Positions 1 to 8,354 of a stretch of 64,000 bases of DNA are shown in pieces. The DNA comes from Hoeflea sp038900095 (GTDB lineage: Bacteria > Pseudomonadota > Alphaproteobacteria > Rhizobiales > Rhizobiaceae), in contig NZ_JBBMQQ010000003.1 in NCBI RefSeq assembly GCF_038900095.1, positions 372,001 to 436,000 of the forward strand, written 5' to 3'. The stretch's first letter is position 1. Each line of letters opens with the position of its first letter. The translations under genes and the position numbers were made by a program. The notes beneath the pieces were generated by a model. It had not been told where the DNA came from and searched no databases. It saw only the letters and a program-made list of their open reading frames with translations.

Positions 1-1
1 G

Positions 2-2104
2 ATCGATCTCGACTATCTCATCCGCTACACCAATGCGCCCTGGCTGGTGATTGACGATCCCGACGGCGCCGGACACGGGTTGTTCGCGCGCGATGACGAG
101 GGCGTTCCGCTGGTGGCGGACCGGCAGACAGGGAAAACGGCATCCTCGGCCATGCCCGGCATCAAGCCGGCCTTGAAAGGCAGTTTCGACCTGCCGGACG
201 GGCGCCGCGCCACCCCGGTGTTCGAGCTGCTGGCACAAAAATACCTTGATGAGAAATACGCTCCCGCCGCCGTGGCCGAACGAACCGGGATCGCGGCCGA
301 AACCATCAGCCGCATTGCCGGCGAGATTGCCGAGGCGGCGTTCGAGCGCGAGGTGATCATCGAGCAACCCTGGACCGACATGAAGGGCGAGCGGCACGAA
401 CGGATGATCGGCCGCCCGGTGGCGTTTCACGCCATGCGCGGCATCTCGGCGCATTCCAACGGATTCCAGACCTGTCGCGCGCTGCATCTGCTGCAGATCC
501 TGGTAGGCTCGATCGATTGCCCCGGCGGGTTCCGCTTCAAGCCGCCCTATCCGCGCCCCGTTGCCGGTCAGCCGCGGCCGCATGGCGGCGCCTGTGCCGA
601 CACCGCTCTGGCCGGGCCACATCTGGGTTATCCGCGCGGGCCGGAAGACCTGCTGCTCGAAGCCGACGGCGAGACGGCGCAGCGCATCGACAAGGCCTTT
701 TCCTGGGACGCGCCGCTGTCGGCGCACGGCATGATGCACATGGTGATCTCCAACGCGCATGCGCGTGATCCCTACGGCATCGACGTGCTGTTCATGTACA
801 TGGCCAACATGGCGTGGAATTCATCGATGAACTCATCGTCGGTGATGGACATGCTAACCGACAAGGACGAGAACGGCGACTACGTCATCCCGAAGATCAT
901 CTATTCCGACGCCTATTCCTCGGAGATGGTGGCGTTTGCCGACCTGATCCTGCCCGACACCACCTATCTCGAACGGCATGACTGCATATCGCTGCTGGAC
1001 CGGCCAATCAGCGAACCCGAAGCGCTGTGCGATTCGATCCGCTGGCCGGTGGTCGAACCCGACCGCGACGTGCGCGGGTTCCAGAGCGTGCTGCTCGATC
1101 TCGGCGCACGGCTGAAACTGCCGGGCATGGTCACCGAGGATGGTTCGCCGGTCTACAAGGATTACGCCGACTATATCGTCAATCACCAGCGCAAGCCGGG
1201 CATCGGCCCGCTGTCGGGCTGGCGTGGCGAGGATGGCGACAAGACCGGACGCGGCAAGCCCAATCCGGACCAGCTCAAACGCTACATCGAGAATGGCGGT
1301 TTCTCGCAGGTGCATGTGCCGGAAGAGGCACATTACTTCAAACACGCCAATCGGGCGTGGAGCGACTGGGCGATCGAACACGGGCTGCAGGACGGGCCGG
1401 TGGAGAACATCTTCCAGCTCTATCTCGAACCCCTGCGCAAGTTTCAGCTCGCAGCCGAAGGCAAGATCAAACCGATGCCGCCGGAGCATCACCGGGAGCG
1501 GATCAAGACCTGTTTCGACCCGTTGCCGACATGGTATCCGCCGTTTGCCGACGACGGGCTGGAAGAGGCAGCCTATCCGCTGCACGCGATCACCCAGCGG
1601 CCGGCAGCGATGTACCATTCCTGGGGCTCGCAGAACGCCTGGCTGCGGCAGATCCATGGCGAGAACGCGCTTTATGTGCCGGGCGGTGTCTGTGACAAGC
1701 AAGGTCTTGCCGACGGCGACTGGGCGCTGGTTTCCTCGCAATCCGGTGAAATCCGGGTCAAGATCCGCCGCATGGATGCCGTCAACAGCTCGACGCTGTG
1801 GACCTGGAACGCCATCGGCAAGCGGGCCGGGGCCTGGGCGCTGGACAAGGATGCGCCGGAGGCAACACGCGGGTTCCTGCTCAATCACCTGATCGACGAA
1901 CTACTGCCGCCCAAAGGCGACGGCCGCCGCTGGGCCAATTCCGATCCGATCACCGGACAGGCGGCCTGGTTCGATCTCCGGGTGTCGATCCGCAAGGATG
2001 CCGACCAGACCAGCGGGCAAAGCCTGCCCGATACCGGTGCGCAGGACAGTCCCGTCGAACCGGCGCCGGCGACCGTGGCCTTCGGACGGGGGAGAAAGCG
2101 ATGA
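2..2104 (+). CDS. soeA: Sulfite:quinone oxidoreductase molybdoprotein subunit SoeA, 5'-truncated by window edge
   Basis: Catalytic bis-MGD molybdenum subunit of the DMSO-reductase family, expected to oxidise sulfite in the cytoplasm and pass electrons to SoeB. The frame is open from base 2 and residues before the first ATG (base 47) read as continuous protein, so that ATG is internal. The N-terminal [4Fe-4S] domain lies outside the window; about 700 residues remain. Visible are the central molybdopterin-binding region (ADLILPDTTYLERHD, near base 940-985) and the C-terminal cofactor-binding domain (WGSQNAWLRQIHGENALYV, near base 1622-1680). The tail after about base 2000 is low-complexity. The stop overlaps the soeB start as ATGA. 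Family assignment is firm; choosing SoeA over polysulfide- or thiosulfate-reductase relatives rests on protein resemblance and the A-B-C order. Confidence 0.85.
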   Translation: MDLDYLIRYTNAPWLVIDDPDGAGHGLFARDDEGVPLVADRQTGKTASSAMPGIKPALKGSFDLPDGRRATPVFELLAQKYLDEKYAPAAVAERTGIAAETISRIAGEIAEAAFEREVIIEQPWTDMKGERHERMIGRPVAFHAMRGISAHSNGFQTCRALHLLQILVGSIDCPGGFRFKPPYPRPVAGQPRPHGGACADTALAGPHLGYPRGPEDLLLEADGETAQRIDKAFSWDAPLSAHGMMHMVISNAHARDPYGIDVLFMYMANMAWNSSMNSSSVMDMLTDKDENGDYVIPKIIYSDAYSSEMVAFADLILPDTTYLERHDCISLLDRPISEPEALCDSIRWPVVEPDRDVRGFQSVLLDLGARLKLPGMVTEDGSPVYKDYADYIVNHQRKPGIGPLSGWRGEDGDKTGRGKPNPDQLKRYIENGGFSQVHVPEEAHYFKHANRAWSDWAIEHGLQDGPVENIFQLYLEPLRKFQLAAEGKIKPMPPEHHRERIKTCFDPLPTWYPPFADDGLEEAAYPLHAITQRPAAMYHSWGSQNAWLRQIHGENALYVPGGVCDKQGLADGDWALVSSQSGEIRVKIRRMDAVNSSTLWTWNAIGKRAGAWALDKDAPEATRGFLLNHLIDELLPPKGDGRRWANSDPITGQAAWFDLRVSIRKDADQTSGQSLPDTGAQDSPVEPAPATVAFGRGRKR

Positions 2105-2847
2105 CCAGTCTTCCCGCCGCGACTGAAAAACGGCTCGGCCTGGTGATCGATCTCGACACCTGCGTCGGCTGTCATGCCTGTGCGGTCAACTGCAAGGAAT
2201 GGAACACCAGTGCAGGCGCCTCGCCGCTTGCCGATACCGACGCCTATGGCGCCGATGTTTCGGGTGCCTGGCTTAACCGTATTCACACCTTCGAGGTATC
2301 GCCCGAGAATGCACCGGCGCAGATCGTGCATTTTCCCAAATCCTGCCTGCACTGCGACGACGCGCCCTGCGTGACCGTGTGCCCCACCGGCGCCAGCTAC
2401 AAGCGGTCCGAGGACGGCATCGTGCTGGTCGACGAGGACATGTGCATCGGCTGCGGGCTGTGCGCCTGGTCCTGCCCCTATGGTGCGCGGGAAATGGACC
2501 CGGTCGAGAACGTGATGAAGAAATGCACGCTCTGCGTCGACCGGATCTACGGCGAGACGCTTGCCGAGGAAGACCGGATTCCGGCCTGTGTGCGCACCTG
2601 CCCTTCGAATGCCCGCCATTTCGGTGATTTCAATGATCCGGACTCCGACGTGTCGCGGCTGGTCGCAGAGCGCGGCGGGATAGACCTGATGCCTGAGATG
2701 GGCACCAGCCCGGTCAACAAGTATCTGCCACCTCGTCCGAAAACCCACTCGCAGAGCCAAGCTCCGTCAGCCGCTGTTCCGGCATCCGTTCCGAAGGCCG
2801 ACGGCTTGCTGGGCTGGCTCGACGCCGCGCTCGACAAACTCGGATAA
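2101..2847 (+). CDS. soeB: Sulfite:quinone oxidoreductase iron-sulfur subunit SoeB
   Basis: Electron-transfer subunit of 248 residues carrying ferredoxin-type clusters between the molybdenum subunit and the membrane anchor. The Cys groups are CVGCHACAVNC near residue 18, CLHCDDAPCVTVCP near 82, CIGCGLCAWSCP near 118, and a CTLC ... CVRTC pair near 142-170, the usual four-cluster DmsB/PsrB layout. The ATG overlaps the soeA stop by 4 bp (ATGA), so translation is coupled. The roughly 40 C-terminal residues are Pro/Ser/Ala-rich, a tail also seen in some alphaproteobacterial SoeB proteins. There is no Tat signal, consistent with a cytoplasmic SoeAB. Confidence 0.88.
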   Translation: MTSLPAATEKRLGLVIDLDTCVGCHACAVNCKEWNTSAGASPLADTDAYGADVSGAWLNRIHTFEVSPENAPAQIVHFPKSCLHCDDAPCVTVCPTGASYKRSEDGIVLVDEDMCIGCGLCAWSCPYGAREMDPVENVMKKCTLCVDRIYGETLAEEDRIPACVRTCPSNARHFGDFNDPDSDVSRLVAERGGIDLMPEMGTSPVNKYLPPRPKTHSQSQAPSAAVPASVPKADGLLGWLDAALDKLG

Positions 2848-2851
2848 TCCC

Positions 2852-3763
2852 ATGCATCCTGCCGTTTCCGTGATTTTCTTTACCGTGATGTCGGGTGCCG
2901 GGCTTGGCATGATCTTTCTGCTTGGCCTCGGCTTTCCGGTCGACGCCTCTGCCATCTGGGTGTTTTTCGTCGGCGTTGTCGGCGGCGGGCTGTCCGTGGC
3001 AGGCCTGCTGGCATCCACCTTCCATCTCGGCCATCCCGAACGGGCCTGGCGGGCACTGAGCCAATGGCGCTCAAGCTGGCTGTCGCGCGAGGGAATCGCG
3101 GCAATCGTGACGCTGGTCCTGTTCGGCATCTATGTGCTGGTCTGGATGGCAACCGGTTGGCGGCACCAGATCCTGGGGCTGGCGGCAGCACTCGGGGCCG
3201 CGCTGACGGTGTTCACCACGTCGATGATCTACGCCCAGCTCAAGACGGTGCCGCAATGGCACAGCCGGCTCACGCCGCTGGTCTATTGCGGGTTTGCGCT
3301 CGGGTCGGGCTGGCTGCTGGCATCGGCCCTGGGCACGCATGAGGCACCCGAAACCTGGGGGATCTTGCTGATCGGCCTTGCCTGGGCGGCCAAATGGCTC
3401 TGGTGGTCACGCGCCAGCCGGGCGCGGCTTGCCGATAGCGGCTCGACCCCGGAAACCGCCACCGGGCTTGGCTTCATCGGCAAGGTGCGGCTGCTTGAGC
3501 GCCCGCATACCGGCGAGAACTACCTGACAAAGGAAATGGTTCACCGGATCGGGCGCAAGCACGCCCGGCGCCTGCGCATGCTGGCGCTGCTGTTCGGCTT
3601 GGTCCTGCCGGTCCTGATTCTTGCGATCGTCGGGCTGAGCGATGCACCGGGCCTGTTCAATATTCTCGCCGCCGTCTCGATGATCATCGGGCTGCTGGCG
3701 GAGCGCTGGCTGTTCTTCGCCGAAGCCGAACACGCGGTTTCGCTCTATTACGGGCATCGCTGA
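2852..3763 (+). CDS. soeC: Sulfite:quinone oxidoreductase membrane anchor SoeC (DmsC family)
   Basis: Integral membrane subunit of 303 residues that anchors SoeAB on the cytoplasmic face and delivers electrons to quinone. It shows about eight hydrophobic helices. The family-typical stretch GHPERAWRALSQWRSSWLSREG follows the second helix (near residues 57-78), with a conserved His and an Arg-rich loop as in DmsC/PsrC relatives. It begins 4 bp after soeB. This is the last gene of the operon; the next gene is convergent and only 39 bp away. Confidence 0.85.
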   Translation: MHPAVSVIFFTVMSGAGLGMIFLLGLGFPVDASAIWVFFVGVVGGGLSVAGLLASTFHLGHPERAWRALSQWRSSWLSREGIAAIVTLVLFGIYVLVWMATGWRHQILGLAAALGAALTVFTTSMIYAQLKTVPQWHSRLTPLVYCGFALGSGWLLASALGTHEAPETWGILLIGLAWAAKWLWWSRASRARLADSGSTPETATGLGFIGKVRLLERPHTGENYLTKEMVHRIGRKHARRLRMLALLFGLVLPVLILAIVGLSDAPGLFNILAAVSMIIGLLAERWLFFAEAEHAVSLYYGHR

Positions 3764-3802
3764 CCCGCGGCCTCAGCCGGTCATCGTGCAACCGCTCGAG
3801 AC

Positions 3803-4825
3803 TTACCTGATCATGCCTGCTTCGCGGTAATAGCGCTCGGCACCGGGGTGCAGCGGAATACTGATCCCGTCAAGCGCGGTCTGGAGGGTCACGGATGCAC
3901 CCTTGGCGTGTCCGACATCGAGCAGATGGCGGGTGCTGCCGTTCCACAGCGCCCGGGTGATGCCGTAGATCAAATCATCGCTCTCGGCGAGGCTTGTCAG
4001 CCATTGCGCACCAACGGCAACGGTTTGGGCACCTGCCATGTCCGGATAAGCATCATCGGGAATTTCATCGCGGATGAAAAACGAATGCTCGACAAGCATC
4101 CGGTCCACTTCCGGCCCTGAAATGGGAACAAGGACCACATCTGTACTGGCGGCAAGCTCGGCGAGCACCCGGGCGGGATAGCCGCCGGAAAAGAACAAGG
4201 CGTCCAGATTTCCCTTGCGGAGGGCTTCGGCAGCGGAATCCGGCTCGAGATTTTCGGCCGTGATATCGGCTTCCGCCAGACCAAAAGCCTCAAGGATGAG
4301 AATGGCGTCGGGATAGGTGCCGGAATCGGTCTTGTCGAGCGAGACCCGCTTGCCCTTCAGGTCCCGGACCGAGGCAATGCCCGACGACCGGGAAGCGACC
4401 AGATGCATGTGCTCTGGATAAAGGGCTGCAATGACACGCAGATCGCGCATCGGCTCCCGGCCTTCGAACGTACCGGTGCCGGAATAGGCCCAGTAGGCGA
4501 CGTCGGCCTGGGAAAATCCTGAATTCAGGCCTCCGGACGCGATGGCGCTGACATTGGCGACCGAACCGTGCGATGACTGGGCCACGGCGACGAGCCCTGG
4601 CACGCCACATGATCCGCCTTCATCGCAGGCTCTGGAGCCCGGCGGGTTGGAGATCGAATTGGCGATCGTGCCGGCGAGCGGAAAATAGGTCCCGCCGACG
4701 CCGGCCGTGCCGATGGTGAAATAGCGGATGTCTTCGGCCTGTGCCTGCCCCACGCCGGTGACCAGCACGACTGCCATTGCCGCTGCCCTGACGGCGCCTG
4801 CCAGCGCCGATAGCCGAATTCCCAT
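3803..4825 (-). CDS. TAXI-family TRAP transporter solute-binding protein (orphan)
   Basis: Exported binding protein of 340 residues. The ATG at 4825 is preferred over an upstream TTG (4837) because GGGGGA lies 5 nt upstream and translation begins directly with a signal peptide (MGIRLSALAGAVRAAAMAVV, then a cut after AQA). The mature start (IGTAGVGGTYFPLAG) is the hallmark of TAXI proteins, which bind small carboxylates or amino acids in the periplasm. A Cys pair occurs near residues 63-69 (ACDEGGSC). The fused DctQM-type membrane partner normally adjacent is absent, so the protein is either an orphan receptor or pairs with a transporter elsewhere. The substrate is unknown; the two upstream catabolic-looking genes may share its operon. 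Confidence 0.85.
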   Translation of the reverse strand: MGIRLSALAGAVRAAAMAVVLVTGVGQAQAEDIRYFTIGTAGVGGTYFPLAGTIANSISNPPGSRACDEGGSCGVPGLVAVAQSSHGSVANVSAIASGGLNSGFSQADVAYWAYSGTGTFEGREPMRDLRVIAALYPEHMHLVASRSSGIASVRDLKGKRVSLDKTDSGTYPDAILILEAFGLAEADITAENLEPDSAAEALRKGNLDALFFSGGYPARVLAELAASTDVVLVPISGPEVDRMLVEHSFFIRDEIPDDAYPDMAGAQTVAVGAQWLTSLAESDDLIYGITRALWNGSTRHLLDVGHAKGASVTLQTALDGISIPLHPGAERYYREAGMIR

Positions 4826-4967
4826 CTGTTCCCCCAACCTTGCCTGCTGTTCGCAACCGGTCTGGTGCCGGTCTTGTTCAATCGACGCACACGTTCGCGG
4901 TTTCGGGCGGCAAAGTCAAAGGACCCTGTCGCTGCGGATCAGGAGATCCGGCCGGTCCGGCACAGCT

Positions 4968-6026
4968 TCAGTCTTCCAGTGCCCCTTCGCGGGATGCCAC
5001 TGCCGCCTTGTCACCGATGATCTTGAGGAGATTGTCGCCCATGCGGATGAAGCGGCGGATGCGGCGGGTCAGCACGAAACCGGCCTGCGGCGCCAGCACC
5101 GCCACGGTTCCATCGCTGCGGCCCGGATTGACGATGATCTCGGCAAGCATCTGTCCTGCTTCAACGCGCTCACCGGGAGCGACGTGGAACAGGATGGTGC
5201 CACCAACCGGCGCAAGCACCATGTCGACATGCCGGATCGGCTTGCCGACAAACCCGTCTGCAAGCCGGGGCGCGGCTGCCGCATCTGCCGCGACAACGCC
5301 TCGCGCCTGCAGGAAGCGGTAGATCCCTTCGGCATCCTTCCGGCCGAGCGCCGCATCGACATCATTCTGTCCGCGCAGTTCCACCGTGGTGACGCAATGG
5401 CCGGAGAGATCGCCGCCGGCAGCGCTGGCCTTCATCTGTTCAAACACCGCCTCTTCGAAGGCCCGGTCGGCGCCCACATCCCACAGCAACGCTGCTTCGG
5501 CGTCGAGACAGGCCGCGAGGTCGGCCATCTCCGGCCAGAGCTGCTCGGGGGCATAAATATATTGTACGCTCTCATCGTCGCAGTGCAGATCAAGCACGAT
5601 CGGACAGCCATCGGCGAGGTCCAGCAGCCGGCTCTTGAGACGGCGCTCGGCGAAGGTTGCCGATGCCGCCGTGTCGAGCGCCCTGACACCGGACTCGTCG
5701 GGAACGGGGAAATCGCGGTTGAAATTCACCCGGCTTCCGGTTGAAAACCGGCCCATGTGATCACCATAGAGGTGCTGGGCGGCGCCGATCGGATTGGCGT
5801 GCGGAACCAGCGACACCGAGCCGAGCAGGCGGCCCTCGGCCTCGGCCTTCTCAAGCATCGGGATCAGGAAGTGCAGCGCCGCAACGCCGGGCCGTTCGTC
5901 AGCATGCAGGCCAGCCTGGATGTAGACGCGGGGCGCGGACTGATCCGATCCTTCAAGCCGGTGGACAATCAGCTCATAGGCAATGCCCGGGGTTTCGCCT
6001 GAAATGGTTTCGATCTCGGTTTTCAT
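4968..6026 (-). CDS. Succinylglutamate desuccinylase/aspartoacylase-family zinc hydrolase
   Basis: Metal-dependent deacylase of 352 residues in the M14-like AstE/aspartoacylase superfamily. The zinc ligands are visible in GLHADERPG (His41, Glu44) and in LHCDDE, with the substrate-binding NFNRDFPV segment between them. Members remove acyl groups from N-acyl amino acids; the exact substrate cannot be read here. The C-terminal third looks like the beta-barrel domain of long bacterial members (APVGGTILFHVAPGERVEAG). It lies 50 bp downstream of the flavoprotein gene and 142 bp upstream of the TAXI gene, all on the same strand, suggesting co-expression. Confidence 0.85.
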   Translation of the reverse strand: MKTEIETISGETPGIAYELIVHRLEGSDQSAPRVYIQAGLHADERPGVAALHFLIPMLEKAEAEGRLLGSVSLVPHANPIGAAQHLYGDHMGRFSTGSRVNFNRDFPVPDESGVRALDTAASATFAERRLKSRLLDLADGCPIVLDLHCDDESVQYIYAPEQLWPEMADLAACLDAEAALLWDVGADRAFEEAVFEQMKASAAGGDLSGHCVTTVELRGQNDVDAALGRKDAEGIYRFLQARGVVAADAAAAPRLADGFVGKPIRHVDMVLAPVGGTILFHVAPGERVEAGQMLAEIIVNPGRSDGTVAVLAPQAGFVLTRRIRRFIRMGDNLLKIIGDKAAVASREGALED

Positions 6027-6076
6027 TGATTTTCACCCTGAGTGTGTCTGTTGCGGCGTACCGGCGATACCCCCGA

Positions 6077-7684
6077 CTACACCCGGCGGGCGCGGATGTC
6101 GCCGAGAATTTCGCGGGCTGCATTGTGTCCCGGAACACCGGTAACTCCGCCACCAGGATGGGTTGATGAGCCGCACATGTAGAGGCCCTTCATCGGGGCG
6201 CGATAGGCACCGTAGCCCAGCACCGGACGGGCCGAGAACAGCTGGTTGAGGCTGAGCTTGCCATGGAAGATGTCACCGCCGACAAGCGACAGCTTGCGTT
6301 CGAGATCCAGCGGCGAGAGCACCTGGCGGCCAATCACGCTTTTGGCAAATCCCGGCGCGTGGCGATCCACCGTGCCGATCATCAGGTCGGCGACGGCTTC
6401 CTTGTGGTCATCCCAGGACGATCCCCCGGGAAACCCGTCAGGCAGTTGCGGCGCGACGTGCTGGCAGAACAGGCTGGCGACATGCTTGCCCTCGGGGGCA
6501 AGGGTGGGATCAAGCGTCGAGGGGATCAGCATCTCGACAATCGGCTTGCTCGACCAGCCGTGGGCACGGGATTCGAGATAGGCGCGATCCATGTAATCGA
6601 GCGACGGCGCGATGATGATGCCGGAACTCAGATGATCCCCGGGTTCGGGCCGGGCGGTGAAGGTGGGCAGCGCATCAAGCGCCACATTCATCCGGAAAGT
6701 GCCCGAGCCGCTCTGCCAGTAGCCGATGCGGCGGCGGAAATCCTCGGGCAAAGGGGCTTCTTCAAGCAGGTCTGCGACAAGCAGTTGCGGATGAATGTTG
6801 GAGACGATCAGATCTGCCTCGATGCGTTGTCCGTCTTCGGTGATGACTGCGCGGGCCTTGCCCATGCCGGTTTCGATCCGGGCGACCGGTGTGCCGGTTT
6901 TCACCACCACGCCCTTTTCCTCGCAGGCCTTGCGCATGGCGCCGGTGATGGCGCCCATGCCGCCGATGGCATGGCCCCAGACGCCCTGTTTGCCGTTCAC
7001 TTCGCCGAAATAGTGATGCAGCAGCACGTAGCCGGTGCCGGGCGCCAGCGGGGTGGTCCAGTTGCCGACGATGCCGTCGAAACCGAACAGCGCCTTGACC
7101 GGATCGCTTTCGAACCAGCGGTCGAGAATCTCGGCGGCAGAACAGGTGAAGAGATCGAGCACGTCGCGGCGGGCATCAAGCGGCAATTCGGCAAATTGCC
7201 GCCCCAGCGAGGCTGCCTTGAGGAGTTCCGGCACGGCGGAAATCCAGTTGCCTTCGGTGACGTTGGGCGGGGTGCGCAACAGAAGGTCGCGCAGCACATT
7301 GGCGGCGTTTTCGAGCATCCGGTCAAAGCCGTCGAGCGCTTCGGCGTCGCGGGCCGAGAATTGCGCCACCGAGGCCCTGGTGCGGCCCGGTCCTGCCTCG
7401 AGCGCCTTGCCGTCGGGTAAGGGCAGAAAATTGCCCATCTTGCGCTCGACGATCTTCAGGCCGTGCCGGTGCAGATCGAGATCCGCAATCACCTTCGGAT
7501 TGAGCAGCGACACGGTGTAGGAGGCCACCGAATTGCGAAAACCGGGATGGAACTCCTCGGTGATGGCGGCGCCGCCGACCGCCTCGTTCTTTTCAAGAAT
7601 CGTGACCTTGTGCCCGGCTGCCGCCAGATACCAGGCACAAACCAGCCCGTTGTGGCCACCGCCGATGATTACCGCATGCTTCAT
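6077..7684 (-). CDS. FAD-dependent oxidoreductase, phytoene-desaturase/PYROXD2-like
   Basis: Flavoprotein of 535 residues. It opens with a dinucleotide-binding fold (VIIGGGHNGLVCAWYLAAAG, residues 5-24) and the CrtI/PYROXD2 continuation EKNEAVGGAAITEEFHPGF. The C-terminal FAD signature is GLYMCGSSTHPGGGVTGVPG near residue 505. The family includes carotenoid desaturases and PYROXD2-like proteins of unclear substrate. No carotenoid genes are nearby, so a PYROXD2-like role in oxidising an amine or organic acid is more likely. It is first in a probable operon with the deacylase and TAXI receptor. Confidence 0.82.
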   Translation of the reverse strand: MKHAVIIGGGHNGLVCAWYLAAAGHKVTILEKNEAVGGAAITEEFHPGFRNSVASYTVSLLNPKVIADLDLHRHGLKIVERKMGNFLPLPDGKALEAGPGRTRASVAQFSARDAEALDGFDRMLENAANVLRDLLLRTPPNVTEGNWISAVPELLKAASLGRQFAELPLDARRDVLDLFTCSAAEILDRWFESDPVKALFGFDGIVGNWTTPLAPGTGYVLLHHYFGEVNGKQGVWGHAIGGMGAITGAMRKACEEKGVVVKTGTPVARIETGMGKARAVITEDGQRIEADLIVSNIHPQLLVADLLEEAPLPEDFRRRIGYWQSGSGTFRMNVALDALPTFTARPEPGDHLSSGIIIAPSLDYMDRAYLESRAHGWSSKPIVEMLIPSTLDPTLAPEGKHVASLFCQHVAPQLPDGFPGGSSWDDHKEAVADLMIGTVDRHAPGFAKSVIGRQVLSPLDLERKLSLVGGDIFHGKLSLNQLFSARPVLGYGAYRAPMKGLYMCGSSTHPGGGVTGVPGHNAAREILGDIRARRV

Positions 7685-7785
7685 GTCTTATGTCCTGCTT
7701 CGAATGGCGGCATCCTGCACCGGGAGCAAAGCCCGGCGCAATGGTTCGCGCTAGCAGACGCAGGTGGCGATTTGCCGCTTCCTGA

Positions 7786-8136
7786 CTATTTCGCGGGGAA
7801 TCTCTTGTCCGCGATCCTGTCGACCAGTTCGGTGGGCAGATCAGTCATGAATTTCAGATGCAGGCCATCGTCGGTTCGATCAATCACGGCACAGGGGAAT
7901 TTCGCTTCCAATCCCTCAAGCACGAAATAGACGAAATCAGGTATCGGCTCTGACAGAAGGCGGCAAACGTGACAGCCGTTCTCGGAGATATTGTCCATCC
8001 GACAGGACTGCTTGGAGTAACCGCGTACCCCGTGAAGCATGTAATAAACGGTGGCCACCTTGTTGGTTTGCCGGCGTGGTTTTTCGCGCCTGTCCTCGTC
8101 CGGGAGACGTGACAAATAATTTTTCGGTGCTCTCAA
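7786..8136 (-). CDS. Small PilZ-domain protein (putative c-di-GMP binder)
   Basis: Protein of 116 residues if it starts at TTG 8136. GGAGGGAG sits 6 nt upstream of that TTG, whereas the upstream in-frame GTG (8166) has no ribosome site. The two PilZ signatures are present: an Arg-rich REKPRR (RxxxR) near residue 17 and NISENG ([D/N]xSxxG) about 30 residues later, followed by a beta-barrel-like segment and a short C-terminal helix. Such single-domain proteins transmit the c-di-GMP signal to motility or polysaccharide machinery. Base composition is somewhat AT-richer than its neighbours. It is transcribed divergently from xseA. Confidence 0.75.
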   Translation of the reverse strand: MRAPKNYLSRLPDEDRREKPRRQTNKVATVYYMLHGVRGYSKQSCRMDNISENGCHVCRLLSEPIPDFVYFVLEGLEAKFPCAVIDRTDDGLHLKFMTDLPTELVDRIADKRFPAK

Positions 8137-8166
8137 AACAATCTCCCTCCCTGTACTAATCTTCAC

Positions 8167-8354
8167 ATGTTTACATTTTTTGGGTTAAGTTCCGGTATAC
8201 GTTAAATAAATCCCCGCTGCAGGGCGATTTCGGGAACTTCATTGCCCGGAATGGCCAATCTGCTTTTCATGTGAATCATGGTGATTTCGCTTTCGCCGGC
8301 TTCCGTGCGCGACGGGAGACTTGACGCAAGCCGCGTCATGGTGCGCATTCGGGC
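8167..8354. promoter_or_regulatory. Divergent intergenic region between the PilZ gene and xseA
   Basis: An AT-rich stretch of about 190 bp (particularly 8167-8215) separates the two divergent genes and must hold both promoters. No confident sigma70-like pair could be assigned by eye and no strong inverted repeat was seen. Confidence 0.4.
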
